Source of the DNA: PALSA-505 sp036495485 | GTDB taxonomy: Bacteria > Actinomycetota > Actinomycetes > Streptosporangiales > Streptosporangiaceae | Length of the DNA: 13,583 nucleotides | Assembly (NCBI GenBank): GCA_036495485.1 | Contig: DASXMU010000160.1 | Span: 1 to 13,583 of the forward strand | Direction of reading: 5' to 3' | Shown here: positions 1-6,431 of the stretch, piece after piece | Position numbering within the stretch: position 1 is the stretch's first letter | How the letters are laid out: every line of letters starts with the position of its first letter | The notes under the pieces: generated by a model | What the model was told of the DNA's origin: nothing | Seen by the model: the letters and a program-made list of their open reading frames with translations, nothing else | The model's database searches: none | Position numbers and translations under genes: made by a program

Positions 1-26
1 TTTGCCGGCTAGCGTGCTGGCGCCTG

Positions 27-671
27 TTACCGTCGGCTGAGGGTGACGTGGGTGACGCCGGCGGGGCTGTTCACGGCCTCGATCCGGAAGCGGTCTTCGA
101 GCGCCTCCAGCCCATCCCACAGCCGCTCCCCACGGCCCAGCACGATGGGCACCACGACGATGTGCAGGTAGTCGATCAGGCCAGTGGCCAGGAACTCGCG
201 GATAGTGGACGGGCCGCCGCCGATGCGGATGTCGCGGCCAGCGGCGGCCTGGCGCGCCTGCGCCAGGGCCTGGGCGGGGCTGGCGCCGAGGAAGTGAAAC
301 GTGGTATCGCCGTTCATCTGGACCGGGGGCCGGGGATGGTGGGTGAGAACAAAGACCGGGGTGTGGAAAGGCGGGTTGTCTCCCCACCAGCCGTTCCACT
401 CCTGGTCCGGCCAGGGGCCGTGGTGGGGGCCGAACTTGCCCCGGCCCATGATCTCGGCGCCGATGCCCAGGTTCCAGGCGCTGGCAAAGGCGTCGTCGAT
501 GCCGGTGCTGCCACCGGGCTGGCCTTGCATGGCGTGGAACGTGCGGGTCGGGAAAAACCACTCGTGCAGCCGGGTTCCCGCATGACCGAACGGGGCATCC
601 AGGCTTTGCCCCTCACCAGTGCCAAACCCATCCAGCGACACCGAGAAGTTGTGCACCCGGACCTGCGACAC
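27..671 (-). CDS. Dihydrofolate-reductase-like protein (RibD C-terminal family)
   Basis: A 214-aa protein of the bacterial RibD C-terminal/DHFR-like superfamily, expected to be a soluble NAD(P)H-dependent reductase; the substrate is not known. Seen: the N-terminal strand with SLDG (residues 12-15), GAEIMGRGKFG (71-81) matching the usual 'vmGRktye' segment, the glycine-rich nucleotide motif IGGGPSTIREFL (150-161), then DYLHIVVVPIVLGRGERLW (167-185), the family's C-terminal signature. Length is normal for the family (about 180-220 aa). The start is a GTG at 671-669, chosen because GAGGAGG lies 5 nt upstream on the minus strand. It is transcribed away from the peptide cluster and is probably unrelated to it. 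Family assignment is firm; the specific reaction is not inferable. Confidence 0.88.
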   Translation of the reverse strand: MSQVRVHNFSVSLDGFGTGEGQSLDAPFGHAGTRLHEWFFPTRTFHAMQGQPGGSTGIDDAFASAWNLGIGAEIMGRGKFGPHHGPWPDQEWNGWWGDNPPFHTPVFVLTHHPRPPVQMNGDTTFHFLGASPAQALAQARQAAAGRDIRIGGGPSTIREFLATGLIDYLHIVVVPIVLGRGERLWDGLEALEDRFRIEAVNSPAGVTHVTLSRR

Positions 672-1227
672 AGTGACCTCCTCATACGTTGGCTGACCGC
701 GAGCGAGGCCATTGCCGCATGCCCGCCCCAGTGAAGACGATCCGCCGGGCCCGAAATCATCGCCAGCGACTGGCCTCTGAGCGCCACCAGCTGCAGGTCA
801 CCAGGCAGGGCCACGATGGCCTGGCCCACCCCTCCGGACGATCACAAAATGTTAACCGACTTTGCCGGGCCCTGGCTGCCTGTCCGGTCTTTGGGTTTGA
901 CAGGACTCCTGGCAGTTGCAGCGTCAGGCAGGAGGAGTCGCCTGGCTGGCCAGTCGGGCAGTACCGGGGCATACGAGCAATCACCGAGCAACCATGATGA
1001 TCGTTTGGTTGCTCGTGACATCCTCCGGTTCGCTCCTGCGCCGCGCCGCCCTCGTCGGTGGCTGGATCTGGCTGAAATCCTTGGTCGGCCCGAGAGCTAT
1101 AACACTATGAGCTGGCTGCATGCCGCACCGTTCGTGGACCTGCGATTGACCTGCGGTGTACCTGGCGCAGTCGCTGCGGGCGGGACCTGAGCAAGTCCTG
1201 TGTGACCCGTGTTAGCTTTTTTCGGGC
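672..1227. other. Intergenic stretch without a convincing gene
   Basis: Several open frames cross this stretch on both strands. They mutually overlap, lack ribosome binding sites and show no recognisable domain. The only structure I can support is the inverted repeat at 985-1015, listed separately. A weaker pairing, GACTCCT (904-910) with AGGAGTC (933-939), is probably chance. The 5' edge must hold the promoter of the minus-strand reductase, but no clear -35/-10 pair was found for it. Confidence 0.6.
985..1015. repeat. 10-bp perfect inverted repeat with an additional direct copy
   Basis: CGAGCAACCA (985-994) pairs perfectly with TGGTTGCTCG (1006-1015) across an 11-nt loop. A third partial copy, CGAGCAA, lies at 974-980. 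The arrangement could be a factor-independent terminator or an operator for a dimeric regulator. There is no T-tract after the stem, and no gene end nearby on the plus strand to terminate. Confidence 0.5.
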
Positions 1228-1257
1228 TTGACCGTGTATGTCGGGATTCTGTACTAT
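1228..1257 (+). promoter_or_regulatory. Probable sigma-70/HrdB-type promoter of the peptide cluster
   Basis: TTGACC (1228-1233) and TACTAT (1252-1257) are separated by 18 nt, close to the actinobacterial vegetative consensus (TTGACN, TANNNT). The region is visibly A/T-richer than its surroundings. Transcription would start near 1264, leaving a leader of about 130 nt before the 21-codon peptide gene at 1395. Confidence 0.6.
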
Positions 1258-1293
1258 ATTTGGGGACTAGTCTCCATTGAGAGGCCGGCAGCA

Positions 1294-1338
1294 ATGGATG
1301 GTAAATCGGTGCGGCAGTGGGTAACCGAACATCCTTGA
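1294..1338 (+). CDS. Possible 14-codon upstream leader ORF
   Basis: ATG at 1294 opens a 14-residue frame, MDGKSVRQWVTEHP, ending TGA at 1336-1338, within the predicted leader of the peptide transcript. A weak purine stretch (GAGAGG, about 1279-1284) lies upstream. It could be a regulatory uORF or chance. It shows no run of one amino acid of the kind seen in attenuator leaders. Reported only because the leader is long and this is its sole short frame with an ATG close after a plausible ribosome site. Confidence 0.15.
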   Translation: MDGKSVRQWVTEHP

Positions 1339-1379
1339 ACGGATCCCAACTCGTGCTGCACCTCGCCCTCTAGCTGGTT

Positions 1380-1387
1380 AAGGAGGT
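1380..1387 (+). promoter_or_regulatory. Consensus ribosome binding site of the 21-codon peptide
   Basis: AAGGAGGT is fully complementary to the 16S anti-Shine-Dalgarno core, and the GGAGG core lies 8 nt before the ATG at 1395. It is the strongest ribosome binding site in the window and the main argument that the short frame is translated, and at a high rate. Confidence 0.8.
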
Positions 1388-1394
1388 GGACATA

Positions 1395-1460
1395 ATGGCG
1401 GACACCAAGAAGTCAGGTCCGGTGAAGGGCAAGAAGTCGCGCCCCGTGATTTGCGGTTGA
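1395..1460 (+). CDS. 21-aa Lys-rich small peptide, candidate RiPP precursor or scaffold peptide
   Basis: Twenty-one codons, too short for ordinary gene calling: the peptide begins MADTKKSGPVKG and ends KKSRPVICG. It has 6 Lys and 1 Arg, a single Cys at position 20 and a C-terminal Gly. Evidence for translation is a consensus Shine-Dalgarno site at ideal spacing, a good promoter about 140 nt upstream, and an 11-bp hairpin just after the stop, the arrangement seen where a small precursor is made in excess of its enzymes. Downstream come a putative metal-binding protein, a sulfotransferase, an exporter and a hydrolase, all on the same strand. No family is recognised. It lacks the Ser/Thr/Cys-rich core of a lanthipeptide and the size and acceptor residue of a lasso precursor. 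The terminal Ile-Cys-Gly is the obvious modification site (inference). It could instead be a regulatory leader peptide. Confidence 0.6.
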   Translation: MADTKKSGPVKGKKSRPVICG

Positions 1461-1479
1461 CCAGCGACGAATTAACAGT

Positions 1480-1522
1480 CGGCAGTGCGGTCGCTGGCTG
1501 CAGGCTGGAGGCCGCACTGCCG
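1480..1522 (+). terminator. Hairpin between peptide gene and enzymes, probable attenuator or leaky terminator
   Basis: CGGCAGTGCGG (1480-1490) pairs perfectly with CCGCACTGCCG (1512-1522); a U-G and a C-G pair can extend the stem inward. The 21-nt loop span can itself fold partly. There is no T-run. It starts 20 nt after the peptide stop and ends 17 nt before the next gene. A stem here would protect or terminate a short peptide mRNA while letting some transcription through. Confidence 0.6.
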
Positions 1523-1539
1523 CAGACCTAGGGGATGAG

Positions 1540-1983
1540 ATGACCGCCGTAGCTGAACCTACGCTCTATCGTCCACCCGAGCGGCTGAATGACCTGTCCG
1601 AGGCACGTCACTACATCGAAAGCCTCGACTTCACTGGCATAACGGATAGGATGGCCGACGTCAAGTTCGGGGGGATTGGCTGGAGCCGGGAGAAGCTTGA
1701 GTATGTGGAATGCCAGTATAAACGTTGGCTTTTCTTGCGCAGGAGGTACGAAGGCTTCGTGCTTCCCCCATCAGGGGACATAGACGAGTTCTGGCACCAT
1801 CACATTCTCGACACGCGAGCCTACTTCCGGGACTGTCAGGTCATCTTCGGTTATTACCTCCATCATTTTCCCTATCTGGGAATTCGTAATGCGGATGACT
1901 GGGGAGAACTGGAGCGGGCGTGGGAGAATACTGAACGCTTCTACCTCGAAGAATTCGGCGAGGAGATTTACGACTACGACTAG
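1540..1983 (+). CDS. GRDP-like (glycine-rich-domain-protein-like) putative metal-binding enzyme
   Basis: 147 aa, soluble. Residues 80-112 carry the conserved block DIDEFWHHHILDT (80-92), then Y95, D98-C99, and FGYYLHHFPYLGI (103-115). This matches the 'D-x-x-W-H-x-H-I-L-D-T ... D-C ... F-G ... H-H-x-P-Y' pattern that I associate with the GRDP-like family, known from plant glycine-rich-domain proteins and from short bacterial homologues. Clustered His86-His88, Asp91, Cys99 and His108-His109 would suit a metal site (inference; no catalytic role known to me). The N-terminal half (about 20-75) is charged and helical, and the tail is acidic (LEEFGEEIYDYD), which could contact the basic 21-aa peptide encoded just upstream. 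The ATG has AGGGG about 5 nt before it. It is the first large gene after the peptide and the best candidate for its modifying enzyme. Confidence 0.65.
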   Translation: MTAVAEPTLYRPPERLNDLSEARHYIESLDFTGITDRMADVKFGGIGWSREKLEYVECQYKRWLFLRRRYEGFVLPPSGDIDEFWHHHILDTRAYFRDCQVIFGYYLHHFPYLGIRNADDWGELERAWENTERFYLEEFGEEIYDYD

Positions 1984-2038
1984 GCGGCATGATCGGGAGG
2001 TAAGAGATCACCGCACTAGATGCCCCCGGGAGGGAAAT

Positions 2039-2812
2039 GTGGCAAAGAGGGAGGTCACTGCCGAAGATCTACCCCTATATATCCACATAAACAAGGCGGC
2101 AGGACATACCTTGCGTGCGCTGCTGCACCACAACTACACCGGTCGGCCCTGTATCGACGTCATCGTGCGCGGCATAGTATCAGAAAGCGGCTTGGTTCGC
2201 ACTCCCGCCTCCGGTGACTTCGACATAACATGCTTGGTGGCTGAGATCAGGAGTCGGCAGTATGAACTCGGTTTCGTAGCGACCAATCTGCCCTACGGGG
2301 TGCACGAGTACCTTAACCGGTCGACCGCATACTTCACTTTTATGCGCGACCCAGTAGAGAGATGTGTTTCGTATTGGTATTTCGCCTACGCGCAGCGTGA
2401 CACCAATCCTGCGTGGCGGAATTTCGAGCGTCACGGGTTCGACCTGGATAGCATTCTTACGAGCGCAGATGGGGCACAGCTAAGCGACCACCAAACCCGT
2501 TCTATTACGGGATCGGTGCGGCTTGAGGTGCTTCCGTCGGACGTAGAGTGGGCCAAGCAGCGCATACAGCGTGATTTCGCATTCGTCGGTGCAGTCGAGA
2601 GATTCGATGATTGCCTCAAGAAGCTAGCCGGGATGTTCTCATGGGGGGAAATAGAGAACTTCGCTTTGAATGTTGGTGACAAGACTGACCAGTCGCTCCT
2701 GCCGGCAGGTTTTCGTGAGCGGGTCCTCGACGCCAACAGGCAAGATGCCGCACTCTACCAATGGCTCATCCAGGAATACCTCCCCCGGGAACTAGATATT
2801 GTATCAGCGTAG
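2039..2812 (+). CDS. Sulfotransferase family protein (family-2-like)
   Basis: 257 aa from the GTG at 2039, giving MAKREVTAED. The upstream part of the same open frame overlaps the preceding gene out of frame and is rejected. GGGAGGG precedes this GTG by about 4 nt, a short spacing. Family marks: the 5'-phosphosulfate loop LYIHINKAAGHTL (13-25, usual form 'hIPKTGGTTL', Lys19) and the 3'-phosphate motif MRDPVERCVSYWYF (102-115, family 'RdPveRxvSxyyy'), then FVGAVERFDDCLKKL (182-196). These are the PAPS-binding elements of sulfotransferases of the heparan-sulfate 2-O/family-2 type. The expected reaction is transfer of sulfate from PAPS to a hydroxyl or amine. The acceptor is unknown; the adjacent peptide has Ser and Thr but no Tyr. 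Codon use is noticeably A/T-richer than the flanking genes. Confidence 0.78.
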   Translation: MAKREVTAEDLPLYIHINKAAGHTLRALLHHNYTGRPCIDVIVRGIVSESGLVRTPASGDFDITCLVAEIRSRQYELGFVATNLPYGVHEYLNRSTAYFTFMRDPVERCVSYWYFAYAQRDTNPAWRNFERHGFDLDSILTSADGAQLSDHQTRSITGSVRLEVLPSDVEWAKQRIQRDFAFVGAVERFDDCLKKLAGMFSWGEIENFALNVGDKTDQSLLPAGFRERVLDANRQDAALYQWLIQEYLPRELDIVSA

Positions 2813-2839
2813 CACCCTGACTAGGCAGCCCACTGCAGA

Positions 2840-4117
2840 ATGCTAACCAGCAAGCGCCGAACCCGGAGAACCCCCGGCAACCCCGCAGAATCAGGGATTG
2901 CCGTATACGCACGCCTGCTGCGGAAGAAGTCGGTAACGTCGCTGCTGGCCTCCGCATTCATTACATATACCGGGTTCTCGGGGCGGAGCCTGGCGCTGCT
3001 GCTGTACGTAGACCGAGAGCGCGGATCGCTCGCTGTTGCGGGGGCAGTGGTGGCAGTCTCGACCCTTGGCAGTGCCTTGGTTGCCCCGGTTCGTGGCCGC
3101 CTGCTGGACAACTTTGGCCAGACCCGGGTCACGGTCCCCCTGGCCGCGGCGTATGCGGTTAGCTTCGCCGCTTTCATAGCTGTCACCCGCTCGGGGGCCC
3201 CAGCAGAGGCGATGTATGCGATAGCCGCGATCGGCGGCGCGTGCTTTCCGGCAGTGTTCGCGTCCATGCGGTCGATATGGTCGAAACTATTTGAGGGGAC
3301 CGCGCTTCTGAACACGGCCTACTCCCTCGAAGCGGTGACGCAGGGGGTGGCGGTCATGCTCGGCCCCCTGGCGGTCTCGGCGGTGGTCACGGTCGCCACA
3401 CCCGCAGCAGCGCTGGGCGTCAGCATTGGGCTGACGAGCGGCGGAGCCCTTCTGTTCGCTGCATCTCCATTGTCGCGGACCTGGCGGAACCCGAGGCCAG
3501 CTGGCGGGAGAGCATGGGTGCTGGCCAGCCAGGGAATGCGGTTCCTCATTCCATCGATCTGCCTCTTCGGGATAACAGAAGGCGCAGTACAGGTCGCCGC
3601 GCCCGCCTTCGCGGTGCGGGCCGGCTGGTCGTCTGGCGCGGGAGTCCTGCTCGCCTCGATGGCATTCGGAAGCATGATTGGCGGACTATGGTTCGGCGTC
3701 AAGAAGCGTCAGATCGACGAGCGGCTCTATACCGGCCTGCTGGGATGTTCTGCACTGGCCCTCGTTACGCTTCCGCTGATCAAAACCACCATATTGCTCA
3801 TCCCCGCGCTGGCAATTGTCGGGCTGTGCATCGCCCCCGTTTTTACCTGCGTGTTCTCACTTCTGGATAAGCATGCGCCGGTGGGTACCGGCACCGAGGC
3901 GTTCACCTGGGTCGCCAGCGGGAGCGTGGGCGGTGCGAGCGCGGGAGCGGCACTGGCGGGGGTGATCGCGCAGCACGTGGGAACCTCCTGGGCATTCGTG
4001 TTCTCGTTCGCAGCCACCGCAATGGCGTTTGGCGTGGCCGTCACATGGTGGTTGGTGCTGGGCAAACAAGGCGCAGTGACAGCTCAGGAGGCCGTGATGA
4101 AGAAGGCAGGCAAGTGA
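2840..4117 (+). CDS. MFS transporter, probable product exporter
   Basis: 425-aa polytopic membrane protein, the normal length for a 12-TM major facilitator. After a basic cytosolic N-terminus (residues 1-30), alternating hydrophobic segments run to about residue 405. The loop after the second TM reads GRLLDNFGQTRV (102-113), a variant of MFS motif A. A basic central loop (SRTWRNPRPAGGR, about 212-224) divides the two halves, and FGVKKRQIDERL resembles the motif A repeat of the second half. The tail is cytosolic and Lys-rich. The gene begins 27 nt after the sulfotransferase with no good ribosome site before the ATG, and ends by overlapping the hydrolase gene. Its position between biosynthetic enzymes suggests efflux of the pathway product or self-resistance (inference). 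Confidence 0.85.
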   Translation: MLTSKRRTRRTPGNPAESGIAVYARLLRKKSVTSLLASAFITYTGFSGRSLALLLYVDRERGSLAVAGAVVAVSTLGSALVAPVRGRLLDNFGQTRVTVPLAAAYAVSFAAFIAVTRSGAPAEAMYAIAAIGGACFPAVFASMRSIWSKLFEGTALLNTAYSLEAVTQGVAVMLGPLAVSAVVTVATPAAALGVSIGLTSGGALLFAASPLSRTWRNPRPAGGRAWVLASQGMRFLIPSICLFGITEGAVQVAAPAFAVRAGWSSGAGVLLASMAFGSMIGGLWFGVKKRQIDERLYTGLLGCSALALVTLPLIKTTILLIPALAIVGLCIAPVFTCVFSLLDKHAPVGTGTEAFTWVASGSVGGASAGAALAGVIAQHVGTSWAFVFSFAATAMAFGVAVTWWLVLGKQGAVTAQEAVMKKAGK

Positions 4118-4893
4118 CAGAGGCAATGGGGGTGGCTGCGCTGCGAACAGAGTTCGAAGGCAACACCGGAATCCTGCGGGGCGAGGTCTGGGTGCCACCG
4201 CATCGCGCTGCACGCGGGCTTGTGCTGTGGAATCATGGCAGCCGTGGCCGAGGTCGCGGCCTTAACGCGCCGCGCGGCCATGGGCGTACTGCGCTCGACG
4301 TGTGGCTGGAACTGGGCTTGGCTGTGTTCGCATCGTCAAGACGCGGATACGATGACTCAGCCGGGCAAGATATCAATCATATTCTGGGGCATGAAGAATT
4401 TGGGTCTACCGGATACTACGAATGCCTCGCCCAGCGTGTCTATTCGGAGCTGGCAGATGTCCTTGCGGCGGTGGGCTATGCCCGGATGCAGGACTGGGGG
4501 AAAGGCTGCCCGATCATCTGCTCGGGGTATTCTCTGGGCGCAATTCTTACAATCTTGGCACTCCGTGAATCCGATGAGCTAGCGGCCGGGGTCGCCTTTG
4601 CGCTTGGTGCGATCACATGGGATTCGTCAGCAAGGATGCGAGACCAGATCGCAACAGGCGCCGCGAGCGTGGACAAGCCCGTCATGCTCATTCAGGCGGC
4701 GAATGACTACAGCACAGCGCCGGCTCGTCATATCGGGCCCATCCTGCAAAAAAACAACTCACTTTCGCGAAGTCTGCTCATGGGAGCCTATGGCGATACG
4801 CCGGACGATGGTCACGTAGTATCCGCACTTGGCGCCGACGACTGGTACCCGGACGTGCGCGAGTTCCTGCGGGACATATCGATCGTCAGCTAA
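4114..4893 (+). CDS. Alpha/beta hydrolase
   Basis: 259 aa from the GTG at 4114, which overlaps the exporter stop codon as GTGA and so is probably translationally coupled; an A/G-rich stretch (AAGGCAGG) lies just upstream. ATG at 4126 is an alternative start. Alpha/beta-hydrolase features: LWNHGSRG (38-45, oxyanion-hole region), RRGYDDSAGQD (76-86), nucleophile elbow GYSLG with Ser140, acid Asp198 in LIQAANDYS, and His234 in DDGHVV. The order and spacing complete a Ser-Asp-His triad of dienelactone-hydrolase/acyl-peptidase-like type. No signal peptide is seen, so it is cytoplasmic. Substrate unknown: esterase, thioesterase-like release or peptidase roles are all possible. Last gene of the apparent operon; no strong hairpin was found after it. 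Confidence 0.85.
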   Translation: MTEAMGVAALRTEFEGNTGILRGEVWVPPHRAARGLVLWNHGSRGRGRGLNAPRGHGRTALDVWLELGLAVFASSRRGYDDSAGQDINHILGHEEFGSTGYYECLAQRVYSELADVLAAVGYARMQDWGKGCPIICSGYSLGAILTILALRESDELAAGVAFALGAITWDSSARMRDQIATGAASVDKPVMLIQAANDYSTAPARHIGPILQKNNSLSRSLLMGAYGDTPDDGHVVSALGADDWYPDVREFLRDISIVS

Positions 4894-5219
4894 CGATGGC
4901 CTGGCCTGGTCCGGGCGGGCGCTGCCTTACATGTCCAGGACAATGTCGGTGCCGGGGCGGGCGCAGCAGATGAGCTGTAGGTGCGGAAACTGTGCCACCT
5001 GGGCGGATGCACCGCTGGACGCAAGGCGGGCCGGTCCCGCGTCCGGTGCAGGGCTGGCCGGGGTCGGCCCTGCCAGAGGTGGGATGATCTTCGGTTTGTG
5101 GGCTTGAAGCTGATCTTCCTCGTCGTGGCGTGGGCGAGCAGATTATCTGTTCGGATTCGGGGTCGATCCGCGCTTATGGCGGCGGCGCCTGACCGTGGGC
5201 CGCTCCGCGGCAGATCGGG
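4894..5219. other. Intergenic stretch between convergent genes, with a gene relic
   Basis: 326 bases between the hydrolase and the oppositely oriented kinase. Apart from the ferredoxin-like C-terminal relic on the minus strand (4927-4998), I see no gene and no clear terminator. Short open frames here (4829-5107 and 4981-5298, plus) have no ribosome sites or recognisable motifs. Confidence 0.5.
4927..4998 (-). pseudogene. Relic of a [2Fe-2S] ferredoxin-domain C-terminus
   Basis: Read on the minus strand towards the TAA at 4929-4927, the frame gives FPHLQLICCARPGTDIVLDM then stop. This closely resembles the extreme C-terminus of plant-type [2Fe-2S] domains in reductases and MOSC or P450 fusions (pattern 'L.CCarP.tDvvLDl', where a Cys is the last cluster ligand). 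Further upstream the frame becomes a Pro/Ala-rich string with no other ligand cysteines, so the rest of the gene is missing. Probably the scar of a rearrangement at the boundary between the two gene groups. The call rests on one short motif. Confidence 0.35.
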
Positions 5220-6197
5220 CTATGGCATCGTGCTGAGCTCGTTGATGAGAGCGGAGAGCATGGGCCGGGCGCGGTTCTCGATGTCGTTGGTCGGGTAGTT
5301 GCGATAGGCACACTCGACAGTCATGACGAGGTAGAGGTAGAGGTCGTAGAGGCGACGACGTGTGACGGCTTCTGGCCCGTCGAGGAGCCGCTGGCCGTAG
5401 GCATCGAGGATCGGGTCATGAGACCGCTTGCCAGTGAACTGCGCCTCCATGAGCGGGTCTGCCCAGAGAACCCGTTCGAAGTCGATGAGGCCGACGACCT
5501 CGAGCCTGTCCGGGTCAATGAACACGTTGGGATCCCAGAGGTCCCAGTGCACGAGGTGCGGTTTGGTGACCGGGTCGAGCGCGGCACTCTGTGAGGCCAC
5601 GAGGTCGGCGATAGCTGTAGTTGGGACGGGGAGCTGAACGCCGGCGTCAGTGGCGTCAGCGAGGACGTCGTCGACGAGACGAGCGAAGGCAACGCTCCAC
5701 ACGGAGTCGTGGGGTGCCGTTGAGTCGGGTCTGCCGAAGGTCTGGCCGGTGATGTCGTTCATCGACGCGAGGTGGCGAGCGAGCTGCGCGTCGATGGCTT
5801 GTTGCGCATCGGCGTCGAGGGTCGGCCGGAGAGAGCTGAGGAGTTTGCCTGGGCAGTGCTCCATGACGAACCAGGGGCTGGGCAGCAGCTGGCAGGAGTC
5901 ATCCCAGGCGAGTACCGCCGGGACGGGCAATCCGGTCCGTTCGCGTACGAGCCGGAGAGCCCGGACCTCGGTGGTGATGAGGTCATGTTCGTACCGGAGC
6001 ACGCGAACAGCTGGAGGCGGTGCGATCTTAAGGATGTACTGAGAGCCGTCATCGAGCTCCAGGCGGTGGACCGCGTTGAACCAGCCCTCGTCGCACTCTT
6101 CGAATCGTTGAAGCAAGACGCGATCCCCGAACGCGAGGGCCACGATCGCCTCGGCCTGCTCGCGGGTGATTCGGGTCTTGGAGATGCTTTCGACCAC
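5220..6197 (-). CDS. Aminoglycoside phosphotransferase (APH) family kinase
   Basis: 325 aa, cytoplasmic. Kinase-fold landmarks: the ATP-anchoring Lys57 in YILKIAP, hinge WFVMEHCPGKLL (109-120), catalytic loop HWDLWDPNV (217-225, with Asp219 and Asn224) and the metal-binding Asp239 in GLIDFERVLWADPL. This is the Brenner-type HxDxxxxN...DFE layout of APH/choline-kinase-like enzymes, which phosphorylate a small-molecule hydroxyl using ATP. The start is GTG at 6197-6195, decided by AAGGAG at 6211-6206 with an 8-nt gap; the ATG at 6203-6201 is out of frame and too close to it. It could be a resistance or sugar/metabolite kinase, and the substrate cannot be told. It converges on the peptide operon and diverges from the protease, so it is its own transcription unit. 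Confidence 0.88.
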   Translation of the reverse strand: MVESISKTRITREQAEAIVALAFGDRVLLQRFEECDEGWFNAVHRLELDDGSQYILKIAPPPAVRVLRYEHDLITTEVRALRLVRERTGLPVPAVLAWDDSCQLLPSPWFVMEHCPGKLLSSLRPTLDADAQQAIDAQLARHLASMNDITGQTFGRPDSTAPHDSVWSVAFARLVDDVLADATDAGVQLPVPTTAIADLVASQSAALDPVTKPHLVHWDLWDPNVFIDPDRLEVVGLIDFERVLWADPLMEAQFTGKRSHDPILDAYGQRLLDGPEAVTRRRLYDLYLYLVMTVECAYRNYPTNDIENRARPMLSALINELSTMP

Positions 6198-6205
6198 GCC
6201 ATGGA

Positions 6206-6211
6206 CTCCTT
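6206..6211 (-). promoter_or_regulatory. Ribosome binding site deciding the APH start
   Basis: AAGGAG on the minus strand, 8 nt upstream of the GTG at 6197, selects that start over the out-of-frame ATG at 6203. Confidence 0.6.
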
Positions 6212-6416
6212 ACCGTTTGCCCGCCATTGCGAAACGACGTTAGCTGCGCACCCCGGCACCCGCCGTACTGAATGGTGGCCACCTCGAACGCGTGCCACGC
6301 TAACCCGAGCCGATCCTTGGGGTGCGGGAAACCCCCGGTCAGAAACGGGTGGTAGTGCCATTAACCCGGCAGGCCACACGCCCATAGCGTGATCTTCGAT
6401 ACCAGTGAACACGTGT

Positions 6417-6424
6417 GGGAGGAG
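6417..6424 (+). promoter_or_regulatory. Ribosome binding site deciding the protease start
   Basis: GGGAGGAG lies 7 nt before the GTG at 6432. It places the start nine codons inside the longest open frame, whose ATG at 6405 has no ribosome site. Confidence 0.7.
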
Positions 6425-6431
6425 AGCTACG

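Noticed and set aside
48..734. 228-aa plus-strand open frame
   Set aside because: It lies antisense to the reductase gene, whose family motifs and ribosome site are clear; the plus-strand translation has no recognisable domain.
816..1190. 124-aa plus-strand open frame in the gene-free stretch
   Set aside because: No ribosome site, no motif, composition typical of chance GC-rich frames, and it crosses the inverted repeat at 985-1015.
1395..1460. Reading the 21-aa peptide as a lanthipeptide or lasso precursor for the LanB-like enzyme
   Set aside because: There is no Ser/Thr/Cys-rich core and no macrolactam acceptor, no LanC or lasso cyclase is in the window, and the LanB-like gene lies 7.5 kb away behind a minus-strand gene and a strong terminator. 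A PEARL scaffold role remains possible but unsupported.
1889..2038. Long N-terminal extension of the sulfotransferase frame
   Set aside because: It overlaps the GRDP-like gene out of frame, is Arg/Thr-rich without family similarity, and the GTG at 2039 puts the PAPS loop at the normal distance from the N-terminus.
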